Source: Halomonas socia
Lineage (GTDB): Bacteria; Pseudomonadota; Gammaproteobacteria; Pseudomonadales; Halomonadaceae
Reading direction: 5' to 3'
DNA length: 64,000 bases
NCBI RefSeq assembly: GCF_010977575.1
Contig: NZ_CP048812.1
Location: 2,914,001-2,978,000 of the forward strand
The notes under the pieces are model-generated. The model searched no databases, was not told the DNA's origin, and saw only the letters and a list, made by a program, of their open reading frames with translations. Shown here one piece after another: positions 24,631 to 32,651 of the stretch (position 1 is its first letter; each line of letters opens with the position of its first letter). The position numbers and the translations under genes are program-made.

Positions 24631-25086
24631 TCAGGACTGGTAACTGTCGGCCTCGGCGGCAAAGCTGATTGCCAGACGGTTCCAGGCATTGATGGTGCAG
24701 ACCGCCAGGGTCAGATCGGTCAGGCTCTTCGCGGAGAAGTGCTCGCGGGTGGCCTTGTACAAGGCCTCGTCGATGCCGTTGCCGGCAATCAGGGTATTGG
24801 CCTCGGCCCAGGCCAGGGCGGCGCGCTCGCGCTCGGTGTAAAAGGGTGTTTCGCGCCAGGCGCTAAGGGCGTATAGCCGCTGCTCGGTTTCACCGGCCTT
24901 GCGCGCGTCCTTGGTGTGCATATCGATGCAGTAGGCGCAGCCGTTGAGCTGTGAAACGCGGGTATAGACCAGTTCCAGCAGGCCGTCACCCAGCGCTTCC
25001 TGTTTTGCCGAGCTGGCGACATGCTGTTGTAGGCCGAGCATCGCCTCGAGGCCTTCGGGGCTGGCCGAGAAGTAGTTCATGCGCAT
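24631..25086 (-). CDS. Carboxymuconolactone decarboxylase family (AhpD-like)
   Basis: AhpD-like protein of 151 aa with the redox motif C50-A-Y-C53 followed by H57 (LNGCAYCIDMHTKDARKAG), the alkylhydroperoxidase active-site pattern. A C-terminal helix pair (LTDLTLAVCTINAWNRLAISF) completes the fold. It probably reduces peroxides with a disulfide relay in the cytoplasm. The start at 25086 (MRMNYF) has AGGAAA upstream; the longer frame to 25293 overlaps the divergent AraC gene. The two starts are only 15 bases apart. Confidence 0.9.
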   Translation of the reverse strand: MRMNYFSASPEGLEAMLGLQQHVASSAKQEALGDGLLELVYTRVSQLNGCAYCIDMHTKDARKAGETEQRLYALSAWRETPFYTERERAALAWAEANTLIAGNGIDEALYKATREHFSAKSLTDLTLAVCTINAWNRLAISFAAEADSYQS

Positions 25087-25101
25087 TGGGAGGTTTCCTG
25101 A

Positions 25102-25977
25102 GTGAAAGAAGGGTTCCACTCTAGCCGGACAGATAGCGGTGGCATTGTAGGTTTTCGACCTGCTGGTCGCTCTGCTGCAGGCCTGACGCTTCGTCGGTTC
25201 AACCCTTGCGCGGGACTGCGTCCCTACGTGCAGTGTTTCTGGCAGGCCAGGGGGCAAGCCAGTAGCGAAGCGGCGGGGGTGGAACTGCTGCATCCGGATG
25301 GTGCCGCCGGCCTGCTGTTCAACTTCGGTGGCATGCTCGAGCGCGACGGTGAGCGAATGGGTGGCGCCTGTTGGGTCGATGGCCCCAAGCGACGCACGGC
25401 GCGGCTGGCGGTGGGGGAAACGCTCGACTTGCTCGGTGTACGCTTCCTGCCGGGCATGGCGTTTCCCTTCGTTAGTGAGGCGCTGTCGGCCCTGGCCGGC
25501 GGGGAACTGACGCCGGGAGATGCCTTGCGCCGGCTCGCGCTCGAAACGCTACATGAGCGTCTGTGGCAGGCTCCCAGCCTGGCCGGGCGCTTGGCACTGC
25601 TAGAGGAGTATCTGTTGGGCAGGCTGCGTGACGCAGAACCGGTGCCGCTGGGGCTGGTGTCCTCGCTTGGCTGGTTGCAGCGACACCAAGGCCAGGTCAG
25701 CATCGCTGCGCTGGTGGAGGAATTGCCGTTTGGCCAGCGCCGCCTGGAGCGGCTGTTCCAGCGCCACGTGGGGCTTTCGCCCAAGCGCTATGCTCGACTG
25801 CTGCGCGTCGCCCATAGCCGTGAGCTGATCAAGCTGGGCGGGAGTGCCACTTCCTTGACCGATACTGCCTTTACCGCCGGCTATTTCGACCAGTCGCACT
25901 TCATCCACGACTTCAAGGCCGTCACAGGCCTCACCCCGGGTGGCTATCTCGACCATGTGCGACGACGGTATGGCTAG
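25102..25977 (+). CDS. AraC-family regulator (DUF6597-type sensor)
   Basis: Regulator of 291 aa with an N-terminal domain of the DUF6597 type (CAGLRPYVQCFWQARG, LLHPDGAAGLLFNFGG, LLGVRFLPGMAFPFV) and a C-terminal AraC HTH pair (LPFGQRRLERLFQRHVGLSP, then LTDTAFTAGYFDQSHFIHDFKAVTGLTP). GTG at 25102 is the only upstream start in frame, with GGAGG 8 bases before it. It is divergent from the AhpD-like gene, with overlapping promoter regions, and so most likely controls it. Confidence 0.87.
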   Translation: MKEGFHSSRTDSGGIVGFRPAGRSAAGLTLRRFNPCAGLRPYVQCFWQARGQASSEAAGVELLHPDGAAGLLFNFGGMLERDGERMGGACWVDGPKRRTARLAVGETLDLLGVRFLPGMAFPFVSEALSALAGGELTPGDALRRLALETLHERLWQAPSLAGRLALLEEYLLGRLRDAEPVPLGLVSSLGWLQRHQGQVSIAALVEELPFGQRRLERLFQRHVGLSPKRYARLLRVAHSRELIKLGGSATSLTDTAFTAGYFDQSHFIHDFKAVTGLTPGGYLDHVRRRYG

Positions 25978-26006
25978 CCGCGGCTGATCCGAACCGACGG
26001 CAATAA

Positions 26007-26882
26007 TTACGGGGCTCTGGCGGGTGTGTGTAGTGCAACACCGGCCATGACCAGCGCAATGCCGAGCATATCCTGGCGTGTCGGGATTTGGGCGAGCATG
26101 ATCGCGGCGATGAGAGTAGCGGTCGCCGGAAGGATGGCCAGGTAGAGGGCAAAGGTAGCCCGCGGCAGGCGGGACATGGCGAGCTGATCGGAGACGTAGG
26201 GAATGACGGAGGAGCAGATGCCGACGGCGATGCCCGCCAGCACCAACTCGATCGCACCGAAGGCCCTGACAGCCTCGGCAATGCCGATGGGAACGAGGAT
26301 GACGAAAGCGATCGCCATGGCAGCGCCGAGTCGCTCGACGCCACCACTGGCACCGTCTTTGGCCGCCTTGTGCCCGAGCATCAGGTAGCCGACGAAGAGT
26401 GCCCCGTTCAGGCTGGCCCAGAACAGCCCTAGTGGGTCGGTCGCCCATTTGAGGTCGATCAACACGAAGACGCCAATCACCGCCAGGCCGAGTGCCAACA
26501 GGTTGCGGCGTGTGCGCAGGCCATAGAGAGCAACGGCGATGGTGCCGACGAATTCCATGGCCGCTACCAGGCTCATCGGTAGGCGTTCGAGGGCGAGATA
26601 GAACGAGGTGTTCATAATCGCTAGGCAAGCGCCGAGCCCCAACAGCAGCAACCGCGTCCGGGGATCGGCTTGCCGAATCGTTCGCAATGGCCGGGTGAGA
26701 GGCGCGAAGAAGATGGCCGCCGTTGCGATGCGGAACCAGGCCACGCCGAGCACGCCGACGGCTGGAAAGAGCAGCACGGCGAAGGAGGGGCCGAGATAGT
26801 GGAAGATGGCGCTCACCCCGAACCAGACGTGAGGCGGGACGGCCTCGGCGGCCCGGTTGAGGGTAGTATTCGGCAACGGCAT
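26007..26882 (-). CDS. EamA/RhtA-type transporter
   Basis: DMT-superfamily permease of 291 aa with ten predicted helices. VWFGVSAIFHYLGPSFAVLLFPAVGVLGVAWFRIATAA at the start and CSSVIPYVSDQLAMSRLPRATFALYLAILPA near the end match the RhtA (threonine/homoserine exporter) branch. It probably exports amino acids. Its ATG has AGGAGC 6 bases upstream. It is divergent from the Lrp/AsnC regulator at 26984, a typical pairing for an amino-acid-responsive exporter. Confidence 0.88.
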   Translation of the reverse strand: MPLPNTTLNRAAEAVPPHVWFGVSAIFHYLGPSFAVLLFPAVGVLGVAWFRIATAAIFFAPLTRPLRTIRQADPRTRLLLLGLGACLAIMNTSFYLALERLPMSLVAAMEFVGTIAVALYGLRTRRNLLALGLAVIGVFVLIDLKWATDPLGLFWASLNGALFVGYLMLGHKAAKDGASGGVERLGAAMAIAFVILVPIGIAEAVRAFGAIELVLAGIAVGICSSVIPYVSDQLAMSRLPRATFALYLAILPATATLIAAIMLAQIPTRQDMLGIALVMAGVALHTPARAP

Positions 26883-26950
26883 GGCAGCTCCTTTTTTCTT
26901 ATTATGTGAAAGACAGGAGCGGCAATGGCATGCATGAAGTAAGGGAAAGT

Positions 26951-26964
26951 TGAGATAATTCTCA
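26951..26964. promoter_or_regulatory. Lrp/AsnC-type operator TGAGA-TAAT-TCTCA
   Basis: Perfect 5-bp arms TGAGA and TCTCA around TAAT, located 20 bases before the Lrp start and 69 bases before the divergent RhtA-like gene. Form and position fit Lrp/AsnC sites. Confidence 0.6.
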
Positions 26965-26983
26965 CGAAGAAAAGGGGAATTTC

Positions 26984-27472
26984 ATGAAACGTCTTCGATA
27001 CGAAAATGGAGTGCCGGACTCGACGGATCGGCGATTGTTGCAGGCGCTCGTCGCCGATGCGCGCATCAGCATCGCGGAGCTGGCGCGTCTCGTCGGCCTG
27101 TCGCCGCCCAGCGTATCGGAGCGGATCAAGCGCCTGGAAGAAGCGGGGGTCATCGAGGGCTATACCGTCAGGGTCAATGCTCGGGCGCTTGGCTTGTCGC
27201 TTACCGCGTGGCTGCGCATCCGGCCGATACCGGGCCAACTGCAAAGGGTCGCCGAGCTACTGAAAGGGCTGCCGGAAATCACCGAGTGCGACCGTATCAC
27301 GGGCGATGATTGCTTCATCGCCCGAGCGCATCTGGCATCGGTCGAGCATCTGGAGCGATTGATCGACGAAATCATTCCCTACGCGATGACCAACACCGCA
27401 ATCGTCCAGTCCTCCCCGGTCGAGCATCGCTTACCGCCGTGGAGCGGCTCCGAGGTTGGCGGCACTCGCTAA
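26984..27472 (+). CDS. Lrp/AsnC-family regulator
   Basis: Regulator of 162 aa: N-terminal AsnC HTH (DSTDRRLLQALVADARISIAELARLVGLSPPSVSERIKRLEEAGVI) followed by a RAM ligand-binding domain (LTAWLRIRPIPGQLQRVAELLKGLPEITECDRITGDDCFI). It senses amino acids and probably controls the divergent RhtA-like exporter. AAAAGGGG is 7 bases before the ATG. Its stop shares the bases CTAA with the stop of the convergent DUF899 gene. Confidence 0.9.
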   Translation: MKRLRYENGVPDSTDRRLLQALVADARISIAELARLVGLSPPSVSERIKRLEEAGVIEGYTVRVNARALGLSLTAWLRIRPIPGQLQRVAELLKGLPEITECDRITGDDCFIARAHLASVEHLERLIDEIIPYAMTNTAIVQSSPVEHRLPPWSGSEVGGTR

Positions 27473-28200
27473 GTTGCCGATTCGTACTCGTCGTGGCGTT
27501 TCACCCAGTCCATCAGGTTGCGGTGAGGCCCATTTTCATTGCGGCCGCGGGGCGTCATGTCGAGCAGCATGTAGGTACTGTCGACGAGTTCGTCGCCGCG
27601 CCCGTAGGTCGAGTAGGTGTGGAAAATTTCGCCATCGGCGTTTCGGTAGAACACGCTGAGGCCGGACAGGTCCTCGATCGAGACGTTGGCCGTGGTGTAA
27701 TTGTAGGTGACGTCTCCCTGGGCGATCTCCTCGGGGGTGAACGAGACCTGGTGGTCGTAGTTGAAGTCGCTGCCGTGCGAGGAGACCCACTTCACCTGCC
27801 ATCCCATGCGCTTGCGGTAGGCTTCGATTTCACCGAGCGGCGCCCGGGAAATCCTGACCAAGCTGACGTCGTGGTGTTCGAGGTGCACCCGCGTGCCTTC
27901 GATATGGTCGGCTGTGAAGGAGCAGCCGATGCAGCCCGCCCCCCAGCCGGGGCCGAACATGAAATGATGGACGATGAGCTGGCTGCGACCGTCAAACAAC
28001 TCGGCGAGCCTCTTGCGGCCTTCTGGCGTATCGAAGACATATTCCTTATCGACCTTCACCCACGGCAAGGCGCGGCGCTTGGCGTTCAGCTCATCGCGCA
28101 GGCGGGTGAGTTCCTTCTCCCTTGCCAGTAGCTCCTTGCGAGCAGCGAGCCACTCCTCGCGGGAGACGATGCCTGAGGGAGTAAGTTGTAGTGGTGTCAT
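27469..28200 (-). CDS. DUF899 thioredoxin-like family protein, second copy
   Basis: DUF899 protein of 243 aa with the same motif order as the paralogue at 8354: VSREEWLAARKELLAREKELTRLRDEL, VHHFMFGPGWGAGCIGCSFTADH, VRISRAPLGEIEAYRKRMGW, then SSHGSDFNYDHQVSFTPEE and a C-terminal WVKRHDEYE. The ATG at 28200 has AGGAGG 7 bases upstream; the longer frame to 28239 is not supported. It is monocistronic and convergent with Lrp (4-base overlap). Unlike the first copy it has no ArsR/SRPBCC partners. Confidence 0.88.
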   Translation of the reverse strand: MTPLQLTPSGIVSREEWLAARKELLAREKELTRLRDELNAKRRALPWVKVDKEYVFDTPEGRKRLAELFDGRSQLIVHHFMFGPGWGAGCIGCSFTADHIEGTRVHLEHHDVSLVRISRAPLGEIEAYRKRMGWQVKWVSSHGSDFNYDHQVSFTPEEIAQGDVTYNYTTANVSIEDLSGLSVFYRNADGEIFHTYSTYGRGDELVDSTYMLLDMTPRGRNENGPHRNLMDWVKRHDEYESAT

Positions 28201-28282
28201 GTCGTATCCTCCTGCGGCTTGCAGGAGCGAGTCGCCCACGGCAAGGCATAATCGACACCAGGCTCCAAGGCATGTTCGAGTC

Positions 28283-28309
28283 TTGACACCTCGATCATCG
28301 AGGTATAGG
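28283..28309 (+). promoter_or_regulatory. padR promoter with 17-bp operator ACCTCG-N5-CGAGGT
   Basis: A perfect palindrome ACCTCGAT-C-ATCGAGGT occupies 28288-28304. It lies between a consensus TTGACA (28283-28288) and a -10-like TATAGG (28304-28309). The spacer is short (15 bp). With this -10, transcription would begin within a few bases of the padR ATG at 28318, so the mRNA may be leaderless. Confidence 0.72.
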
Positions 28310-28317
28310 TTTCAGTC

Positions 28318-28737
28318 ATGACCAAGACAAAACCCCATGCGGCCACCGGCCGCCGGATCCCCGACTACAGCGAGCCTTCGTACTGGCACGGCACGATCAA
28401 GATGTCGCTGTCGAAGTACTTCGTGCTCAGCGTGCTGCACCGCAAGCCGATGCACGGCTACGAGGTGGTGCAGGCGGTGGAAAAGAGTACCAAGGGCTGC
28501 TGCAGCCCGTCGGAGGGCACGGTCTACCCGATGCTCAACGAGTTCGAGGCGGGCGGTTACCTGAGCTCGGCTGCGGAGGTGGTGCAGGGGCGCTCGCGCA
28601 AGGTCTACACCCTGACGGACAGGGGCCGGGAGGCCTTCCGGGTGGCGGTGGATGCCTGGCTGGAAGCCACCGACTGCATCGTCGAAAGTCGCCGCATGGC
28701 GGGCGGGTCGATGAAGCGGGAGGAGCATGAAGGATGA
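28318..28737 (+). CDS. PadR-family regulator of an arsenic-type operon
   Basis: Winged-helix regulator of 139 aa: MSLSKYFVLSVLHRKPMHGYEVVQAVEK, SEGTVYPMLNEFEAGGYLSSA and the wing RKVYTLTDRGREAF match PadR. Adjacent cysteines C61-C62 lie just before the recognition helix, and a third Cys, C120, lies in the C-terminal dimerisation helix (LEATDCIVESRR). Three thiols of this kind could bind As(III) or Sb(III). It is followed by an MFS gene and arsH. Copies of the palindrome ACCTCG-N5-CGAGGT stand before it and before the MFS gene. No ribosome site is visible. Confidence 0.88.
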   Translation: MTKTKPHAATGRRIPDYSEPSYWHGTIKMSLSKYFVLSVLHRKPMHGYEVVQAVEKSTKGCCSPSEGTVYPMLNEFEAGGYLSSAAEVVQGRSRKVYTLTDRGREAFRVAVDAWLEATDCIVESRRMAGGSMKREEHEG

Positions 28738-28764
28738 GCGCAAGGTGTTTTTTCAGGCCTCGAT

Positions 28765-28781
28765 ACCTCGTTGATCGAGGT
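28765..28781 (+). promoter_or_regulatory. Second PadR operator ACCTCG-N5-CGAGGT
   Basis: Same 17-bp arrangement as at 28288-28304, here with TTGAT in the middle, in the 49-bp gap between padR and the MFS gene. Its right arm contains the GAGG ribosome site of the MFS gene (GTG at 28787) and is followed by TATAAG, so a bound repressor would block both elongation and a possible internal promoter. Confidence 0.7.
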
Positions 28782-28786
28782 ATAAG

Positions 28787-29950
28787 GTGAACAGCCGCAC
28801 TCGCGTGGTCGTCGCCCTGGGTGTCTCCCAGACCCTGGCCTGGGGCTCGACCTACTACTTGCCGGCGATCCTCGCCGTGCCCATGGCACGGGACCTTGGC
28901 CTTTCCACCGGCACGGCATTCGCGGCGTTCTCCTCGGCGTTGGTGGTCTCGGCGGTACTGGGGCCTGCGGTGGGGCGACGCATCGATCGCTTCGGCGGGC
29001 GCGACGTACTGACGGTTTCCAGCCTGGTGTTCGCCCTCGGCTTGGTGCTGCTGGGGCTGGCTAGCGGGCCCATGATGCTGTGGGTGGGGTGGCTGATCAT
29101 CGGCGTCGGTATGGGCATGGGGCTTTACGAGTCGGCCTTCTCGACCCTGGCGGGGCTCTATGGACGCGAGGCGCGCGGCCCGATTACCGGCATTACCCTG
29201 CTGGCGGGCTTCGCCAGCACCGTGTGCTGGCCGATCACCGGCTGGCTCAATGCCGAATTCGGTTGGCAGAACGCCTGCTTCACCTGGGCGGCGGTGCACC
29301 TGTTGCTGGGCCTGCCGCTCAACCGCTTGTTGATTCCCTTCGGCATCCAGCCGTCCACTCCGCACACCGAGGCGGCTGTGGCAGAGGTCGAGTCGACCTG
29401 GCTGCCCATGGCACTGCTGGCCTTCGTCTTCGCCGTGACCTGGTTCGTCAGCACCGGCATGGCCGCGCACCTGCCGTGGCTGCTGCAGATCGCAGGTCTG
29501 TCGCCCGCTGCGGCCATTGCTGCCGCGGCGCTGGTGGGGCCGGCCCAGGTGGTGGCGCGTCTGCTCGAGTTCTCACTGCTGCAGCGCTTCCACCCATTGC
29601 TCTCGGCCAAGCTGGCGGTGATCGCGCACCCCATCGGGGCGCTCGGCGTGATGACGCTGGGGGCGCCCTTGGCCACGCTGTTCGTGCTGCTGCACGGCGC
29701 CGGCAACGGCATTCTCACCATCGCCAAGGGCACGCTGCCGCTGGCCATCTTCGGCCCCCACGGCTATGGCCTGCGCCAGGGCGTGTTGATGGTGCCGGCA
29801 CGCTTCGGCCAGGCGCTGGCGCCGCTCACCTTTGCCCTGCTGATTGAGCGCTTCGGCACTCAGGCACTGCTGTTTTCCTCTGCCCTGGGGCTCGCCGCCC
29901 TGGTGGCGCTGCTCGTTCTGCAAACCCACGCCATGAAGGAGGCGACATGA
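28787..29950 (+). CDS. MFS efflux transporter of the arsenic operon
   Basis: Major facilitator permease of 387 aa with about 12 helices: [21 protein letters not shown] at the start, [13 protein letters not shown] as the loop 2-3 motif, and [21 protein letters not shown] in helix 4. Similar MFS proteins next to arsH are reported as arsenite/antimonite exporters (ArsK type); that assignment is by context, not by residues. The GTG start has GAGG 6 bases upstream; a GTG at 28805 is an alternative. It ends in ATGA overlap with arsH, so translation is coupled. Confidence 0.87.
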   Translation: MNSRTRVVVALGVSQTLAWGSTYYLPAILAVPMARDLGLSTGTAFAAFSSALVVSAVLGPAVGRRIDRFGGRDVLTVSSLVFALGLVLLGLASGPMMLWVGWLIIGVGMGMGLYESAFSTLAGLYGREARGPITGITLLAGFASTVCWPITGWLNAEFGWQNACFTWAAVHLLLGLPLNRLLIPFGIQPSTPHTEAAVAEVESTWLPMALLAFVFAVTWFVSTGMAAHLPWLLQIAGLSPAAAIAAAALVGPAQVVARLLEFSLLQRFHPLLSAKLAVIAHPIGALGVMTLGAPLATLFVLLHGAGNGILTIAKGTLPLAIFGPHGYGLRQGVLMVPARFGQALAPLTFALLIERFGTQALLFSSALGLAALVALLVLQTHAMKEAT

Positions 29951-30696
29951 GACTTCGCACACTGTCTGACCCCGACCATCTCCCGGCGCTTGACGAGCGT
30001 TTCGCTCTCCAGTGGCCCGGCCAGGGTCTGCCGGATCCATTCGGTCATCCGCCGCGCATCCTGCTGCTCTATGGCTCGCTGCGCGAACGCTCCTTTTCGC
30101 GCCTGGCGGTGGAGGAGGCCGCACGCTTGCTGCGCTATTTCGGCGCCGAGACGCGGATCTTCGACCCTTCCGACCTGCCGCTGCCGGACCAGGTCGCTGG
30201 CGACGACCATCCCGCCGTCCAGGAGCTTCGCGAATTGGCCATCTGGTCCGAAGGTCAGGTGTGGTGCAGCCCCGAGCGCCACGGCCAGGTCACCGGCGTA
30301 ATGAAGACCCAGATCGACCACCTGCCGCTGAGCATGGGGGCGGTACGGCCCACCCAGGGGCGCACCCTGGCGGTGATGCAGGTCAGCGGCGGCTCGCAGT
30401 CGTTCAATGCGGTGAACACCTTGCGCCTGCTGGGGCGCTGGATGCGTATGTTCACCATCCCCAACCAGTCCAGCGTGCCCAAAGCGTACCAGGAGTTCGA
30501 TGAGGCCGGGCGCATGCGGCCCTCGCCGCTCTATGATCGTATCGCCGACGTGATGGAAGAGCTGGTGCGCTTCACCCTGCTGCTGCGACCCCATGCCGAG
30601 ACGCTGGTGGATCGCTACTCGGAGCGCCGCGAAGCGGCCGGTGCCAAGGCCGACCCGGTGACGGACAAGGCGGTGGTTGCACAAACGACGGAGTAG
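29947..30696 (+). CDS. arsH: ArsH, NADPH-dependent organoarsenical oxidase
   Basis: Flavoprotein of 249 aa of the NADPH-dependent FMN reductase superfamily: [28 protein letters not shown] binds FMN phosphate, and the ArsH signature [23 protein letters not shown] and [41 protein letters not shown] region (around 125-190) is complete. ArsH oxidises trivalent methyl- and aromatic arsenicals and also reduces quinones. AGGAGGCGAC precedes the ATG, and the start overlaps the MFS stop by four bases. It closes the PadR-MFS-ArsH operon. The arsenate reductase arsC and arsB are absent. Confidence 0.92.
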   Translation: MRLRTLSDPDHLPALDERFALQWPGQGLPDPFGHPPRILLLYGSLRERSFSRLAVEEAARLLRYFGAETRIFDPSDLPLPDQVAGDDHPAVQELRELAIWSEGQVWCSPERHGQVTGVMKTQIDHLPLSMGAVRPTQGRTLAVMQVSGGSQSFNAVNTLRLLGRWMRMFTIPNQSSVPKAYQEFDEAGRMRPSPLYDRIADVMEELVRFTLLLRPHAETLVDRYSERREAAGAKADPVTDKAVVAQTTE

Positions 30697-30938
30697 AGTC
30701 GATGCACATAGTCGAGAGCCCGCTGCAGGATCGCCATAATTAGGTGGCGCCCCTTGGCGAGAAATTGGTTGGCAGTGGAGGCAACAGCTCGTTGATCTAG
30801 CCGGCCTTCTGGGGCGGCAGATGAGCCAGCACGTTGGGGGTAGATTCGATGAGGCGAAGCTGATTGCCTGCTGCTCCACCTCTCACGAGATTGTGCTGCT
30901 GGATGTTGACGCTGATGCCAGCGCGTAAGTTCTCACGT
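30697..30938. other. Intergenic stretch with no recognisable gene
   Basis: 242 bp between arsH and the carotenoid oxygenase gene. A plus-strand open frame of about 60 codons ending at a TAA near 30928 (with ATG at 30822) has no ribosome site or family I know. G+C drops toward its right end. This is the left border of the less GC-rich segment. Confidence 0.4.
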
Positions 30939-32405
30939 TTAGATCTCCGTATCGTCGATCCACGATCCATGCACACCGGCGGGCACCCAGGCGGGCAGTT
31001 CGATTGCCGCCACGGGGCTGGCGCCGATCCGCGTTGCGTCTAGGATCCACAGCTCCGCCACGTTGTTGCGTAGGTCGGTGACATAGGTCAGCAGCCAGCC
31101 CTCGTCTTCGCCGCGCCCTTGCTGGTCGGGAACGAAGCAAGGCTCGCCCGCATAGACGCCCGCGGGAAGGTCAAGCACCCAGCGTCGGTCATTTTTCATA
31201 TCATATTTGACGATGCCGTAACCGACGCGTGTCTCATCGGGGAAAACAACTGCATAGGCGAAGCGGTTTTGCCGCCCGGTGAAGCCAGGGCGGATCGTGG
31301 GGAATTCGATCGTGAGGTCATCGAGCAGCCCGACACTCGCCGTTCCTTGCTGCGGATCGATCCTCCATCGGCTGCGCATCGCCCCGCTGACCGGGGGCGC
31401 CCCGTGCGGTGCAGTGCCGTTGATAAAGGCCGAGGTCTTGACCCAAGCTGATTCGTCAAAGAACGGCCCCTCGACCACGATGCGACCTTCTGCGTCTTCC
31501 CAGGCATTGACGAAATGCAGCATGTAATAAGGATCGACGTCGATCCATTTCACACCGCCCTTGCTGCGGTCACGCGGCATTACGCCAATCCGACCGCGAT
31601 ACTTCCTTTGCCACGTATAGGGGAAGGCAAGGCCGGAATTCAGATCCAATGCCACATTGGGATCGAACCAGATCACATAGTTTTCTGTGATGGCGAAGTC
31701 GTGGATGACAGAAGCGTTGGGACCCTCGATCACCTCGCTGTGTACCAATCGCCCCGAGGCATCCGCAACGTGGTAAATCAAGTGCGGCGGGAGCGGCGAA
31801 TTGCCGAAGAAAAGCATCTCGCCTGTGCTGGGGCAGATCTTGGGATGCGCCGTCATCATCGTCTTTAGAGCGCCGCCAAAATCGTAGGAACCGACAGTTT
31901 CCAGTTCGGGCGTGACCTCGAAAGGAAGATTGACCTCTTGGAGGGCTAGAATGCGCCCCGCATGCGCGATTACGCTGGTACCGGCCGCACTCGCATGAAG
32001 GTCGATTGTCTCGTGATCGATAAAGAGCGGTGCCCCGCTCAGCGCGGGGGTCTTGACCCAGCGATTGCGGTACCACTCAGCGCGCCCCCCCGAGATGCGC
32101 AAACCGTGGATCATGCCCGAACCATAAAACCATGCGCCAGGATTGATGCCATCCTTCGGGTTATGGCCGTTGCGGAAGTAGCGCCCCGATAGAGCGGACG
32201 GGATTGCGCCGCGCACCGGAAGGTCAAAGGCCGTTGTCTCCTTGTCGACAGGACGGAAATGCCCGTCGAGAAAGCTCGGAACGGAGCCGGGGCTGACTGC
32301 GTCACCACTCGCGGCGAGCGCTTCGAAGGTCAGGATAGAGGTTGCGAATGTGCTCGCGGCGAGGCCGCTTGCCAGGCGCAAGATATCGCGTCTGCTGTAA
32401 TCCAT
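30939..32405 (-). CDS. Carotenoid oxygenase family protein
   Basis: Non-haem iron carotenoid/stilbene cleavage-type dioxygenase of 488 aa. A twin-arginine-like start (MDYSRRDILRLASGLAASTF) suggests export or membrane anchoring, unusual for this family. The four iron-binding histidines are in the expected contexts: MTAHPKI, VIHDFAITENYV, MLHFVNAWED and GVHGSWIDD. RYFRNGHNP at the start of the propeller is also typical. GGAGG 8 bases before the ATG at 32405 supports the start over the longer frame to 32438. It is divergent from the LysR gene at 32652 and lies in a less GC-rich, probably acquired segment. Confidence 0.9.
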   Translation of the reverse strand: MDYSRRDILRLASGLAASTFATSILTFEALAASGDAVSPGSVPSFLDGHFRPVDKETTAFDLPVRGAIPSALSGRYFRNGHNPKDGINPGAWFYGSGMIHGLRISGGRAEWYRNRWVKTPALSGAPLFIDHETIDLHASAAGTSVIAHAGRILALQEVNLPFEVTPELETVGSYDFGGALKTMMTAHPKICPSTGEMLFFGNSPLPPHLIYHVADASGRLVHSEVIEGPNASVIHDFAITENYVIWFDPNVALDLNSGLAFPYTWQRKYRGRIGVMPRDRSKGGVKWIDVDPYYMLHFVNAWEDAEGRIVVEGPFFDESAWVKTSAFINGTAPHGAPPVSGAMRSRWRIDPQQGTASVGLLDDLTIEFPTIRPGFTGRQNRFAYAVVFPDETRVGYGIVKYDMKNDRRWVLDLPAGVYAGEPCFVPDQQGRGEDEGWLLTYVTDLRNNVAELWILDATRIGASPVAAIELPAWVPAGVHGSWIDDTEI

Positions 32406-32434
32406 TGAAACTGCCTCCAAGGTGCAGGTGTCCT

Positions 32435-32562
32435 TCACACAATCAGTCGTATATCGACGACCTCGACATCGGGCAGCCTAGCCGCCGCTGCCAGCGTAAC
32501 GTTGACCTGCGAACGCGAGAGCCCCGGGTGGAACAGAAGAAGAGGGTCTTAATCATGAGCAT
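32435..32562 (-). pseudogene. Decayed 5' fragment of an NAD(P)H oxidoreductase (KefF/MdaB-like)
   Basis: From an ATG at 32562 or 32556, with GAGG just upstream, the minus strand reads MIKTLFF. After a frameshift it reads HPGLSRSQVNVTLAAAARLP and then DVEVVDIRL, the start of a flavodoxin-fold quinone reductase. The frame ends at a TGA at 32435-32437 and the rest of the gene is missing; the carotenoid oxygenase gene begins 30 bases further on. The LysR gene at 32652 is divergent to it, as usual for this family, so this was probably its original target. Confidence 0.7.
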
Positions 32563-32619
32563 GGTCGCCTCTTTTATTAGCTATAGGGAGATGATGCACC
32601 TACAATTGGAATTACTCTA

Positions 32620-32632
32620 ATCGATTATCGAT
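32620..32632. promoter_or_regulatory. Palindrome ATCGA-TTA-TCGAT before the LysR gene
   Basis: Perfect 5-bp arms with a 3-bp centre (ATCGATTATCGAT), about 20 bases before the LysR ATG at 32652 and in the space shared with the decayed oxidoreductase. Its T-rich, AT-rich setting fits a LysR autoregulatory site. Confidence 0.5.
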
Positions 32633-32651
32633 ATACTCTATTATCCGTTTT

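Noticed and set aside
30822-30930. Short open frame after arsH as a new arsenic gene
   Set aside because: No ribosome site, no family similarity, chance length for this base composition.
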